64,000 nt of DNA from Allodiplogaster sudhausi (Eukaryota > Nematoda > Chromadorea > Rhabditida > Diplogasteridae). Below, one piece after another: positions 36,476 to 49,300 of the stretch. The notes under the pieces were generated by a model that had not been told where the DNA came from, did no database searches, and was given only the letters and a program-made list of their open reading frames with translations. Where the stretch lies: assembly GCA_945643635.1 (NCBI GenBank), contig CALZFC010000027.1, forward strand, positions 3,283,501 to 3,347,500, read 5' to 3'. The stretch's first letter is position 1. Every line of letters starts with the position of its first letter. The translations under genes and the position numbers were made by a program.

Positions 36476-39400
36476 AAGCGTCTAGAAGTAGTTAACATAT
36501 AATTTCCACATCTCAAAGAATTACTATTTAAATAGGTTCAATCCCACCTTGCGAATAAAGAAAAATCAAACTATAGTCATTTTATTCGAATGCAGTATAC
36601 ACTGGCGTTCAGTCGAGGCGAGCCCGTACTGCGCAACGACAGAGATCTAGAGCTCGAGATGTTCATCACTGTTGGAGGCATGCCGGTTAGTATTGGTTTT
36701 ACAGTCTGATAAACGAAGAAAATCTATTCACTATAATTCCATTTGTTTCAGACAGAACCACTGGACTGGTCGAATATTCGCTGGCTTGCCCTTGTCAATG
36801 GCTCTAAGGAGCTGGTTTGCGCACTGAGTACTCCACAGTCTCCGGTATGAGATTATAGTTAAAATTAATAAAAAAAAAAATAATCATCGCATAAATTTAG
36901 TTCGAGATAGTATACTGATATAATTGATATCGTCAGCACACGTCGCTGTACAGAGGCAAGCTACGCGCAGTCAAACTGCTGCACTCCGAATCGCAGATGA
37001 CGGCGAGGACTCCCAAGGCTTCTGCTTCCTCTACCACCGCATTCGTCCTCGTTCTCCAAGTTCGTGCACTCTTTTGGCGTCTCGGTTATTTGCGAACATG
37101 CGTATTATAGCATTTATGATGCTTCTGATATTTAAAAGATGATTCTAATAGATTCTGTTAAATGAAACTTCTTTCCTGATTATGCCACATCATTCAAAAC
37201 TTAATCACCCCTTGTTCAGCCGATCGCTGGCGCCGAGTCCATCCGACAAGCGTCCGTCTCTCCGGACGGCAAGAATCTCGTGTTCTCGACGCAGAACTGC
37301 CATGACTACGTGCGTACCAGCGAAATCGGTCCGCTTCTTCATCGAATATTTAGTTTTGATTACAAAACATTTAAATGAATGAAATCTCACTTCGATGCAA
37401 AAAAAAACAAGAAAAAACAACATTACGTTGCTCTATTTGTTGTTGAAGTCATTAGGCCATTAGGTGGCTATTGATTTGATTTCTACAGAAAGTCAGTGGA
37501 TGCTGCCGTAGAGATGAAGCTTCGAAAGACTTTCGATCTCAGCGATCGAGTGAAGGAGTACCGCTTCAGCACGCTGGACCTCGTCGCCATCTCGGCGACC
37601 TCTGCGCCCTTCGCAGTCGATCGTGGTCTCATTGGGAAAGAGACTATTGAGGTCTTCTTTGCTTCGATCAAATAAAATTATCAAGAGCAACATGTGTATT
37701 TAAAATGTTCGCTATATTATGTTAGATACGGTTAAATTTGTTGTGCATCTGGCACACTATTTCGTAGCTTGATTTATTAGTCTGGCTGTGATCGCGGCCC
37801 CGTCTTGGTCGATCTCTTCGTCAACCGATTTCCGATTCTCTTCAACGATATGACGCATCGCTCCTGTCCCAGTGTGCATGCAGCCATTGAGGAGGCTGTC
37901 AAGAGGGAAAACGACCCCGTTGCCTGGTTCCATTTGTACTAATAATTTAGTCATTAATTTGTTTTGTTAATTAAGAAGTCTCTCGTACCATGATACCATG
38001 TTTAGGCGAATGTAAGTGCTTAATGTGTATATATATATATAAGTGGTGGATTAAAAAAATGTCTAATAGAAAGGTTAATTGTTTAAAAAATCAGCGGTGA
38101 GTGGCGAGTGAACATCATGCTCGACCTAATCTACTATGGCACGGCTACTCTCGTCATACCAGTAGTTTGCGATCGGAATCATTTGCCTGGAGGACACGGA
38201 CCGAGGCAATTGGTAGGCGACTTTTTACTCATATGTGTTCTCAATCGATTCGTTTTCGTGTTGCAAAAAGATCTAGGGCATGACATATGTATCTAGCCTC
38301 GAATGTGCAGTGGCATATCTTGGATATAACTAGTCCGTTGATGTCTAATTCAACTTTCTAAGTGTCAAGATGTTAGCGGCATATTGATCTCTGACAAACA
38401 TTCTTCGTTCGCAAGATTTTCCGGCTTTTTTTTTAGGAGGAATCCCGGAATGCTATCTCCGGACTGGCAGATTCATTGGGTCTCGTTGGGTCACTTCGTT
38501 GCTGCCACACGTGCAGATCCGCTCGTGTTGTCCATTTACGTCTTGAGGTTCGTGAATCGACTCGGACAGCGAGGGCTTCCGCAAACAGGGAATTGTAAAG
38601 AGTTTGTAGATTCAAGAAAAAAACCCAAACTAATGATTAGAAAAGGTCGATGCAGCTCTCATATCCTGGCTTGCACTTGTTTAATCTTCAGTATCTAATG
38701 AAGAACAAAATAAAATGAGGAAAATTATTCTTATTTCTTCTAAATAAATTTAGATCGGTGATAACTGCCCGATCGCCCTTTCGCCTGACCGCGAGCTTTC
38801 CATAGAATGCGCTAATGGAGTGCAAGTCATTTGTAACAAGCAGGTTATATTTACCGGTTGTAACTTTCTTATCAAACTATAATTCCGCTTCTATTTTGGA
38901 GCCTTTCTCTTTTAGACGCATCTGGGCTGCTCACAGCGCTTATGTCTCGACGATGCTGGAGTACACTCCTTGCTTGACGCTCGAGGTAGCTGCTACATAC
39001 ATAGATTTTGCCGTCATTGAATGATATCGATTTGCCGTACAGCTAATTTTGATCCTTAAAAAACAGTTGTACGACATGCAGTCAAATAAATGAGCTCAGT
39101 TCGATGAGACGGTGGTGCGAAAGGTTGACTTTCTTCTGCGTAATCCCCATCTTTTATGTGATGAGAACATCAGGACGGTATAATAACTCTGTTAATTCTT
39201 ATTATTGTTATAATATTCGATGAAACGCAGTTTCTTATAACAGTCGAGATGCTGAGAATTGTACCTATTTTCCCTTTCTGTCCTACCAATTAACCTCCCT
39301 TTGCTTTCAGTTGATGGACATCCTCAAATTCGTCGACTTCAAGCGGATGAATGCGCTCGCAGAGGACGTCGCATACGCTCTTGTTTACAGTGGTTATCAC

Positions 39401-40744
39401 TTTTTTTTTACAATTTAATTATTTTGTTTGTTTCTGTTTACGGCAGCAAACATGATCGCTTAAATGTTAAAACTATCTCATATTCACAAGAGTCCCTTTT
39501 CTCCAGCAAATTACGCGAGCATTAAAGAAGCTGTCGAATGCCTGCTGGCCTACCCTGCACTTGAGGAACATCTTGTACATTTGCTCTCCGATCGGCCACA
39601 TGTTCTTGCACTGTGGAACGTTGATAATCTGCCCGAATCGCTGCTGTGCAAGTTCGTTCTTGCATGCTTTTCGTCATTTCATGATTTCTTCTTTTTTTTG
39701 TTACGAAATATTCTTTTTGTTGTTAATTATGTAGAGCTTTATATATGTACATACATATATTGCAGAATTTGCGACAAGTGGGAACAGCGCTTGCTTCTGC
39801 CGCTGTGTCGACACAGCCCATCGCCTGCTGTCAAGTTGTTCGGCTGGCCCGACTTCTGCAACGTCGGGGCCTACCGACTCGTGCTCTCCAACGGCGTTAT
39901 GGTAATGGCGGCAATTTTTTTTTACTTTCTAGCAAGACCATTCTATTGTTTGGCGTATCATTAGGCGGAGATATTCTATAGTTTAGATATTTAATGGAGA
40001 TATTTCCAGCGAGGTGGGGAGGAACATATGACCACTCTGGCCGATGTCACCTTCGAAGATCGCGAGGAGATTGCTGGCGCGAGTCTGGAGGATGGCGCTA
40101 GCGAGCACCTCGTCAAAGCGTATTAAATGTTCAGAGTAAGATTAATGGATATATTTTTTAACAAATTCTGTTCTTTGACGATTGCATACGCAGCCAACAG
40201 TCCCATGTCAGAAACTCGACGAGATCTACTGTACCCGCCGAGAGCAAGCCCCGCAGCCTTTCGACGGCGCCGTTGTGTCCAGAATGTAAGAGTGATGTCT
40301 TGGCATTCCTTTTCTCTCCTTTCCTTTCTCTCTTTCATGGCTTGTTAAAAAGAGCAAGATGGATGATATTTTTTTATTAGCGCCCTGATCGACTGGACGA
40401 GCGAGTCTGACAGCGAAGACGAAGAGGTGACGACGACGCAGACTTTGGAGGGTCCCAAATCGCGGAAGAGGCCAGTGGATGGAACGCCTGGAGATAAGGA
40501 CGATCCGGTCGCGAGTTCAGCAAAGAACCGCGTCTTCGCGAAGAAGACTGATTGTGAGAAAATAAGAATGATTTTTAAGGAATTTGTCAGAGTTACTGTC
40601 TTTTTTTTTAGAAGAGCTAGTTTCGTCATGCTTTCATCAGCGCCCTGAACGACTCTGAAAGCAAAAACGAAGAGAAGGCGATGACGCAAAACTTGGCCGC
40701 TGTGGAAGTTCGGCAGTTGTGGGCAAGCGAGCGAAAATGAATTG

Positions 40745-41545
40745 CCGGCGGTTCACCCTGCGCTTCACAGCAGCCTTGTGACGCACAGAGCCCAAGCTGA
40801 CGTACATACTTCATCGAGTTGAAGATGGCGCCAAGCAAGAGGAAGTAGTTAATGTCTCCAAACCACGTTCATCTTCTCTAATCTTGCTATCGGCGAAAAA
40901 AAATCTCAAGTCACGTTTTGTGAACTGCGAAAGAGAAAATTTCATTCATGCATTATTCCTTACAAATATTTTTCTTAGTCAAGAATAACACCTAATCCCT
41001 CCCTCTCTGATGATTATAGAATGGGTTATTCCAAAACAAAATTTTGCTCTTGAGATAGATATATTATTATTCAGCTAGCTGTGCAGCATTATTGACCAGC
41101 TTACGTCCCTGGAGAAGGATGTAGAGGAGGGCTTGCATCAGCCTGCGCATTTTGGTTTTAGCCCTGGCGAAATATTCCGCTATCGGATTGATCCATAAGC
41201 CATAAAGTAACCCATCTACGGTACCCATGAATTAGCGCATGTATTTACATGATCACCTATATTTCATATCATTTACTCCATTCTTATAAACATAAATAGT
41301 TCATTGATCTTTATGATGATTCTTACATATTACATGTTTTCTTTGTTATCCTCATTACATTCCATCCATGTTTTCCTTTTGTACGTGACTACGCCTTCGA
41401 AACAGTTCGCATTGTTGTTATCTATAATAAAAAGACGTTCGCTCGGACCCTTTGCTTATTTTCAATTAGGCTATTTGGTATGCGTAAACCAAGCAGATAT
41501 TGACCATGGGTAGTAGGACGCAACACGAAAGGTAGATAGCGTCTA
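40745..41545 (+). pseudogene. PGM2 3'-end relic between P2 and P3
   Basis: About 40755-40850 matches the end of PGM2 exon 14 (an SLVT piece and CATCGAGTTGAAGATGGCGCC). About 41080-41165 matches exon 15 ([20 protein letters not shown]). The remainder matches the PGM2 3' flank up to the GTAGGACGCAA block. Frame breaks and lost splice sites make it non-functional. Confidence 0.8.
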
Positions 41546-41569
41546 ATACCGCGCATAGGCGGGACTGGA

Positions 41570-44500
41570 ATGGAGCCTGCAGAATGCTCCATTGTGGACA
41601 TGCGGGCAGCGGCTTTTGACGACTGGAAGATTAAGGTGAGGACCTTCCTTTTCTTTTCTTGTCATCCATTGCTAGTGCCGGTTTACGTGACTATTCCGCA
41701 AGCATCTCCTTAATGGAAAATTATGTATCGAGATTATAATCACAATAGGAGGCATGAGAGTTAGTTGGTTCCTTTGTTATGCTTAATGTACTATTATTGT
41801 TATTTTATTATTGTTATTTTTATTAATTTATATTATCTTTGTTAATTTCTATTATTACTCTTTATTATTATGATTGTAAATTGCTTGAATTACTTTACTA
41901 TTATTCCTCCTGTTTCAGACCGAAACACTGAACTATTCCTGGCTTGCCATAGTCAATGAAGGCAAGGAGCTAGTGTGCGCACTGAATATGTTAGAGTGCC
42001 CGGTATGAGATTATTGTTTAAATTGACAGGAAAATTTTTTTATCATTGCCTATAATTTTTTGGAGATGATAAATAAATAAAATGATATAATTGTTCTTCT
42101 TTGCAGCACACATCTCTGTATAGAGGGAAACTACGAGCTGTAAGCCTGATGAACTCCGAATGGCTTAAAATGTGGAGAAAGCCGAAGGTGGCTGCTGACT
42201 CCTCCTTTGCCGCCCAAATCGTCCTCATTCTGCAGGTCGGTGAACAATTCCAGCGTCCCTGTCAAAAAAGGAATGAGATGGATACTGATCAATTATACTT
42301 CTTTCCTTTCTTATCATTCATCACACGATCACTGCATGTACAGCCCATCGTTGGCGCCGAGTCCGTCCGGCAAGCGTCCGTCTCACCGGACGGCAAGAAT
42401 CTCGTATTCTCGACGCAGAACTGCCATGACTACGTTGCTTACCAGCGAAATCGGTCAACTTCTTCACTGAATATTTCCTTTTTAATGCACAGAAGATTTG
42501 AAGGAAATCCTTCTTTGTTGTATTTGTTGGAGAGTCATAGGCGGCTATTAATTTGATTTCAGCAGCACGGATGCCGACGATGAGGTGAAGTGTAAATACT
42601 ATCGCACAGTCCGCGAGCGAGTGAAGGATTACCGCTTCAGAACGCTCGACCTCGCCGCCGCCTCAGCCTCTGCGACCCTGGCTGTCGAGCGTGGCCTCAT
42701 TGGGAAAGAGACGATTGAGGTATTCTTTGCCAAACACAATTATCTAGATCAATTTATATCAATGTCAATGCCAATTATTTAGTTTTCTTGTTGAAATGAA
42801 AAAAAATTCTCTGATTATTTTGTAGCTTGGTTTTGTAGCCTGGCTGCACTCGCGGCCCCGTCTTGGCCGATCTCTTTGCCAACCGCTTTCCGACTCTCTA
42901 CAATGAGCTGAAGCAGCGCTACTGGCAAAGCGTGCATGCAGCATTGAGGTTGTCGATAGGTATTACGACCCCTTTTCCTGGTCCCATGTGGACTTAAATG
43001 TTTGTTATTAATTTTTTATACTAATGGTAAGAAGTCACTTATACCATGTTTATGGGAAGTTTTGTATTTAAATGGAGGATCTAAAATCTTTATTATAAAG
43101 ATTAATTTAAAAAAAAATTCAGCGATGAGTCTCATGTGAACATCATGCTCGACCTAATCTATTATGGTACGGCATCTCTATTATGGCAGCCAGGAGATTA
43201 TGGACGGAAGCAATTTGTTGGCATCTGTTTACTAAGTTTTTTATTGATGATTGATTCGTTTTCGTAACGTTTTTAAGGCAAAGATCTATTTTGTATTATC
43301 TTTCGAGCCCCAAACGTTTCATGACATATCTTGGAGATGAGATGCCTAGCCCAGCGATGTATTGATAATCCAACTTTTTAATTGTCAAGACTTCTTCATT
43401 ACTGGCTTCGGAAGTTGAACATGTTTGTTTTAGAAGGAATCTCAGAAGGCTCTCGCTAGGCTGACAGATTCATTGAGTCTCGGAGGGTCGCTTCGTTGTT
43501 GCCAAGCGTGCGATCACGCAGAGATTGTCCATCTACGTCTTGAGGTTTGTGAATCGAATCGGCGAGGGCTCCCGCAACAAGGCTTTATCCAGACTTTGAA
43601 GTTTAGAATACTTACTCAATGCTGAGAAAATCTCGATGCTGCTCTCTTTCCCTGGTTTGATCTGCTTAATGTTCACTATCTAATAAAATCCTCTAGGAAA
43701 TAGGAAATATAATTCTTATTTCTATTAAATAATTTAGATCACAAACAGCCGGCCGAGCGACTCTTACAGCGAATTCGAAGAGGAGGCGACGGCGCCTGAG
43801 CACAAGCTTCGCATCCAATGCGATGATGGAAAGCATCTCTTTTGTGATAAGTAAGTTGTATTGACCAATTTCTCATTATCATGCAATAATTTTGCTTCTT
43901 TATTGAGCTTTTAATGTAACTGGTATTTTCAATTTGGATTTAGACGCATCTGGGCTGCTCACAGCTCGTACGTCTCGATGATGTTGGAGTACACTCCTTG
44001 CTTGACGCTCGAGGTTCCAAATATTCTTTGAAGTCATTGAATTATATCGATTGTCCGTACAGCAAATATGGATTTGTAAAAATGCTGTAATAAACCAAAC
44101 GTGTTCAGTTTGATTCATCTGTCGTGCGATTGGTCGATTCCCTTCTGCGCGACCCCCATCCGTTGTATGATGAAAACATCAATACGGTATTTCATTTTTA
44201 TTTATTTTATTAGTCTACATAAAAGTACTACAATTTGTTATAACGCAGTTCCTTATTACAAGCTTCTTATTTCTTAGTATATGTTATGATAAGAAATTGC
44301 ACTTTTTTACCTGCCTTCTAACATGTTCCTGCCGTTGTTTCTAGTTGAAGGACATCCTCAAATTCGCCGACTTCATGCAGATGAACGCGCTCGCAGAGGA
44401 TGTGGCGTACGCTCTTCTTTACAGTGGTTAATACTGTTATAAAAGTTATATACTCTTTAAAAGAAATTGTTTAATTTATTTCTATTTATACATTGGTAAT

Positions 44501-45883
44501 CGTGGTGAAAACTAACTCGTAATTACAAGAGTCCCCTTTCTACAGCAAATTACGCGAGCATAGAAGAAGTCATCGACTGTCTCCTGGCATACCCACGACT
44601 TGAGGGTCAACTGATTCGAATGATGTCAGAGCGGCTGCATGTTCTTGTGCCGTAGAACGTTGATAATCTGCCCGATTCGCTGCTTCTTTTTTATTGTGTA
44701 ATATCTTTTTACGATTAATCATATGTATGTACAACGATTTATCTACATTGCAGAATTTGCGACAACTGGGACGAGCGCTTGCTGCAACCGCTGTCTTTAC
44801 GCAGCCAATCGGACGCTGTCAAGGACTACGGCTGTCCCAATTTTTCCAACGTCGGACTCTACCGACAAGTTGTCGTCCGTGGCTATCCGGTAACGGCGGT
44901 TGTTTTTTTTGTTCACTTTCTACCAAAACCATACCATTGTTGTGGCGTGTCGTGATTCGGCGGACATATTCTATAGCTTAGATATTGATTAGAGATATTT
45001 GCAACAGTACGAGCGGAAGACCACCCTGGCTGACATCGCATTCGCAGTTCGCGCGGAGATTGTTGGTGCGGATCTGAAGGAAGGTGCAACCGAGCACCTC
45101 AAAGCCCACAAAGTGTTCAGAGTAAGTTCGTTTTTCAACATTTTATGATATATTTCTCTACGAAATGGCGGGACGACTTTACCAAGATCCTTGGTGCCAA
45201 CTTCCTCCATCATGCATCAAATCCCCAAGAATGGCGAAGACTCATTTCGCTCCACGGAATCCATTAACCCGTTGAAATAAAGCGTTGATTGATTGATTGA
45301 TATTTCTCTATCAAACTTTGACCTTGGCGATGCGCGGTCAACACTTCCCAATTTAGAAACTCGACGACTTCTACCGTAACGGCTTCGATTATTCCAGTAT
45401 GTACGAGTACTGTTTTACCATTTCTGTTTTCTCCATATCATTATCTCTTTAATTTCTTTCATGGTCTTTTTCTTCTCTAAGTTTTTGATCTCAATCCTTG
45501 TTATTTGATCATTGATCATTTCACTCGTTCTTTCTAGTATTCATCGCTTCTACGAAATGGGCGATTCGAGCGAGTGTACGGATCAGAGTTCAATTAACGG
45601 CGGCGACTACTTCAAGGGACATCCACCGACCCAAAGGTTCTCTATTTGTTTATTTACATACTTAATTTTCCATTTATATGTAGTTTTATCTCAGTTTCTC
45701 CTTTTAGAACTAATTTTGTGGCATTATGAGCTTGGCTTGTTGAAAAGAGCAAGATGGAGGACTTTTTTCATTAGCGACCCCAACGATTCGACGAGCGACT
45801 CAGACACCGAAGACGAAGAGGACGCGACGGAGCAGAACACTGAATGTTCGACAGCATGTCGTAGGAGCTCCGGAGGGCATTAA
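41570..45883 (+). pseudogene. IBTK-like RCC1-BTB copy P3, N-terminal half lost
   Basis: Exon 1 (41570-41636) is followed directly by the end of exon 10 (TIGGM at about 41746), so exons 2-9, including the RCC1 repeats, are deleted. Exons 11-27 follow with the same spacing as P4: TETLNYSWLAIVNEGKELVC, LYRGKLRAVSLMNSEW, VKDYRFRTLDL, RIWAAHSSYVSMML, then TLADIAFAVRAEIVG. In exon 22 a TGG became TAG (44653-44655), and the following donor is gone. The tail ends CRRSSGGH, the same short C-terminus as P4. P3 and P4 are the most alike pair, introns included. Confidence 0.8.
45161..45299 (+). mobile_element. 5'-truncated non-LTR tail inserted in P3 intron 24
   Basis: This 139-bp block ends AATAAAGCGTTGATTGATTGATTGA and encodes a WRRLISLHGIH-like C-terminal piece. 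It is flanked by an 11-bp direct repeat ATATTTCTCTA (45150-45160 and 45300-45310). Copy P4 has the uninterrupted site at about 52663-52675. This is a classic 5'-truncated retrotransposon insertion. Confidence 0.85.
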
Positions 45884-45989
45884 AGGCATTGGCGATCATG
45901 AAATTGATGGTATGTAATGTGCACCATGCGCTACCTCAGCTTGCATAACTCCCTAGTAACTTAAACGTATTATTTTTTTTAAATATGGG

Positions 45990-46270
45990 TTCCTTGCGAT
46001 CATCACAGATTACATGTTTTATTAGAATGCATTTTTTGCCAATAATCAATAATAAAAAAAGATGCTAACTCGTTGCGTTGCTTATTTGCAGTTTGGCTAA
46101 TTGGTATACGGTAACCAGGCAGATATTTATGATTCTTGAAAGGCGCAACAAGAATGGTGGAACTGGTTGTGCAATGTGTCCAATTATCACTGAACAGTAA
46201 CGGATGATGAAAGTCGAGAGAGAGAAAGAGAGAGAATTTTAAATTGAGCTGTGTTTCTGTCCATTATTTA
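45990..46270 (+). promoter_or_regulatory. 5' flank of copy P4
   Basis: PGM2-derived flank (AATAATAAAAAAAGATGCTA, then CTAATTGGTATACGGTAACC) runs to a TTTAG acceptor at about 46268-46272, just before exon 1. A (GA)n-rich stretch lies at 46218-46235. The acceptor may close a leader intron or receive a spliced leader. Confidence 0.4.
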
Positions 46271-46301
46271 GTGTCCAATTCTGCGAATTGGCGAGGCTGG
46301 A

Positions 46302-49300
46302 ATGCAGCGTCCGGAACTCACCATTCTGGACATGCGGGCAGCGGCTCGTGACGACTCGAACATCTCGGTGTGAACCTTCCTTTCATTTTTTTCCTTCTCT
46401 TGGTTGTGCCGGTATGGGCGAGTAGTTCATAAGCATACCTTTTAAAGGGGAAACTAAATCATTTTTTCATATAATTTTAGTTGTCCGTCATAATAAAATG
46501 ATTTATCAGCATTCCGTAAGTCTAAACGGTGTTTTATTTTCAGAAAACTTTGCTAGGTGGCAAGCCGTACGGGAAAAGTGTTGTGCTGAGGCTTCTCCGG
46601 CGATTGCTCCGTCGTCTTCTCACAGAAGCGACGCTATTCGAGCAACGCGTCGCTGCTTGCATTGAACTGCTTGGTGTCGCTTACAACAGAGGGGACCACT
46701 ACACGGCGAAAGAGGTTTTCTCAGTACTTGCTGGCCAATTATAGTACTATATATATGATTCTTTTATTTTGCTATTTCGTCGACAATTTTCAACAAAAAG
46801 AACAAATTGTTCAATGCAGTTTCCGAAAATTTCCTCTCTTTTCTGCACTTCTCTTGCATTTCGTTTTGATTTATAGTCTTACAGGGCATTCGACTAGTCG
46901 TCGAGTTTTTGAGAAGGTCTCCCCTATGGATTCGTAATGCATTCTTTGCCAAGGTTCTTTATCATTCTCTTTAGTCTTTCATTACTCGACTGTTTAACGC
47001 CGATTCTGGATTAGGTTGACTGGTAACAGCAGAATACAGCCATTTAGCACTGTTTAAGGAGTTGGACTTTCATTACGGAGATTTAATTTGCTTTCTTAAG
47101 TACTATCGTGATGTGATAGATACGGTATCTTCCTAATTTCTAAATATTTTCGATCTTAAAAAAAAATTAAAATGTGTATTCAGACGCTGCTGTACACTCT
47201 TCCAAGCTTCGTTACACTTCGGTTGATTAACGAACTGGATGTCGACCCACTGCACCCACTTCCGCGCGCATTTCTCTTCCATCTCGGCTACTCTCTTCAA
47301 GGTTCCATCACCTCTACTCCCAATGTTGTAGTTTCGCGGTCTCATAAGCAAGAGAGAGAGAGAGAGAGAGTGACATTTGCAACAAACTATTCTTATTCCT
47401 GTAGTATTGAAAGGTTGAACTAAAGTGACTTTGTATTTTTCTAGGCCATTTCTGGGAGACCGGCGAGCAGAAGGCGTACATCTTTGGCGTAGGCGAAAAT
47501 CGCGTAAGCAATCTTGGAATGATCGGGAGCAGCCGCCAAGAGGCCATCTCAACGCCCCGGCCCGTCCCGTTTCTCTGCGCTAATCCTGTATTCTTCTCTT
47601 CTAATCTAGCTTATTTGTACCTCATTTTTAACCAATGATGTCTAGTCGTTAATAAATAGTTTAAGAGAAAAAACTTCTAACCCCCGGTTGAATGCCGTTT
47701 CTTGAGCCGTCCTTCTATTCGATTGGCGACGGCCACTCCGTGTTCGTACTTCGCGATGGCCGCGTCTTCATGACCGGTCGGACCCGCCATGTCACCGGCC
47801 ATGCTGCCGATTCCACCATTGCCACTGAGCCAACGCCCATAGCTCTCGTCGATGGGGTACGGTGTAATTAATGAGTGAGTATGGTAGGACACTAGTTGTG
47901 TACCATGCAAGGTGCAATCTATTACGTAATGTTTAGAGTTTGCGAATCCGCCGACAGTTTGCTAGATAAAGGAGCATTATATTAACATTCTCTCTCTAAC
48001 CCCTTTCTCTCTCTATCTCTCTCTCTCTCTTGCTTTCTCTCTGCTCCCTTCATTCAACCCTTGTTTAGCTGAGCGGCGTACGCGCTGTCTTTGTCGGACA
48101 AGAAAGCACGGCCTTTCTCTGTGGTTCGCACGGCGAGGTTCACTGATTTCTTCTTAAGTTGCGTTTATATTTATTGTATTAAGAAAGTGATTAATGTTTG
48201 TTCAGTGGCGTGGCTTTGTTGGCGGGAACATTGCCGGAAAGTGGACGACGCTGCATCGCGTGAAGACACCAAACGGTCGATTTTCTCCGCTCGATTATGA
48301 GATACGGAGTCTTTGTTAGTCAACGCAATAGGAGCTTCGAACATAGCTAAAAAAAGTACCTAAGAGGAGTAATTTAGTCACGCACTTGTTTTTCAAGTCC
48401 ACATGCCTTTGCGCTTTTATCAAAGTGCTTCCTTAATGCAGTAATTGAAATGATTGGTGGCTTCCACGAGCGAATCGCAGGAGTTGCTATGAAGCAGCCT
48501 GCGCTGGCCTTGGAGATCAACAATCAAGACGTACGATATCTTGATAAAATATGTACTCTATATCAAGCAGCATGAAACTTAAAAGCCTAGTCAATAAGAT
48601 GCTACCTTCTTTATATTAATTCTAAAGATAACTTAATTAGAAAAATCAGGAACAAATATAGCGCTTGAGAATGATTACAATTTTAATTGAGATAAGTACA
48701 TTAATGATGGGCACGTTTACAGTACACACTGTCGTTTGATCATCGCCGGCCCTCACTGCGCAACGACAAAGACCAACAGCAAGAGATTTTAGTCACAGTT
48801 GGAGGCATGGAAGTTAGTTGGTTCCTTGTTATGTTTATTGTCACTGAATTATTGTTATTATTATTTTTTTTTATTAATATTATTATTATTACTATTTATT
48901 TGTATTATTATTATTTATTACATATTATGATTGTTAATTGCTTGATTTACTTTACTATTATTCCTCCTGTTCCAGGCCGAAACACTGAACTATTCCTGGC
49001 TTGCCATAGTCAATGAAGGCAAGGAGCTAGTGTGCGCGCTGAATATGTTAGAGTGTCCGGTATGAAATTATTGTTCAAATTGGCAGGAAAAAATGTTATC
49101 ATCGCCTATAAGTTTTTGGAGATGATAAATAAATAAAATGATATAATTGTTCTTCTTTGCAGCACACATCTCTGTATAGAGGGAAGCTACGAGCTGTAAG
49201 CCTGATGAACTCCGAATGGCGTAAAATGGGGGAAAAGGCAGACTTGGCTACTACCTCCTCTGTCGCCACAATCCTCCTCGTTCTGCAGGTCGGTGCTCCC

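Larger units (their letters stand above)
33067..40740 (+). pseudogene. IBTK-like RCC1-BTB copy P2, disabled
   Basis: Nearly all family exons are present in order. They run from the conserved start Met (33067), GKPYGRDIVL (33196-33370), GIRLVAEFL (33615), the RCC1 exons (34340-35140), exons 9 and 10 (35446 and 36598) and SVSPDGKNLVF (37230) to the BTB exons (38760-39180), BACK-like exons (39310-39905) and the acidic exon (40380). Two lesions disable it. Exon 13 has lost one C before its donor (TACGTGCGTACC, near 37310), which shifts the frame. Exon 24 has a TAA at 40124-40126 (Lys-Ala-Tyr-stop). Its 3' end continues through SRKRPVDGT into a remnant of copy M's last exon. Intron 9 has grown to about 1.06 kb. 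Confidence 0.75.
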
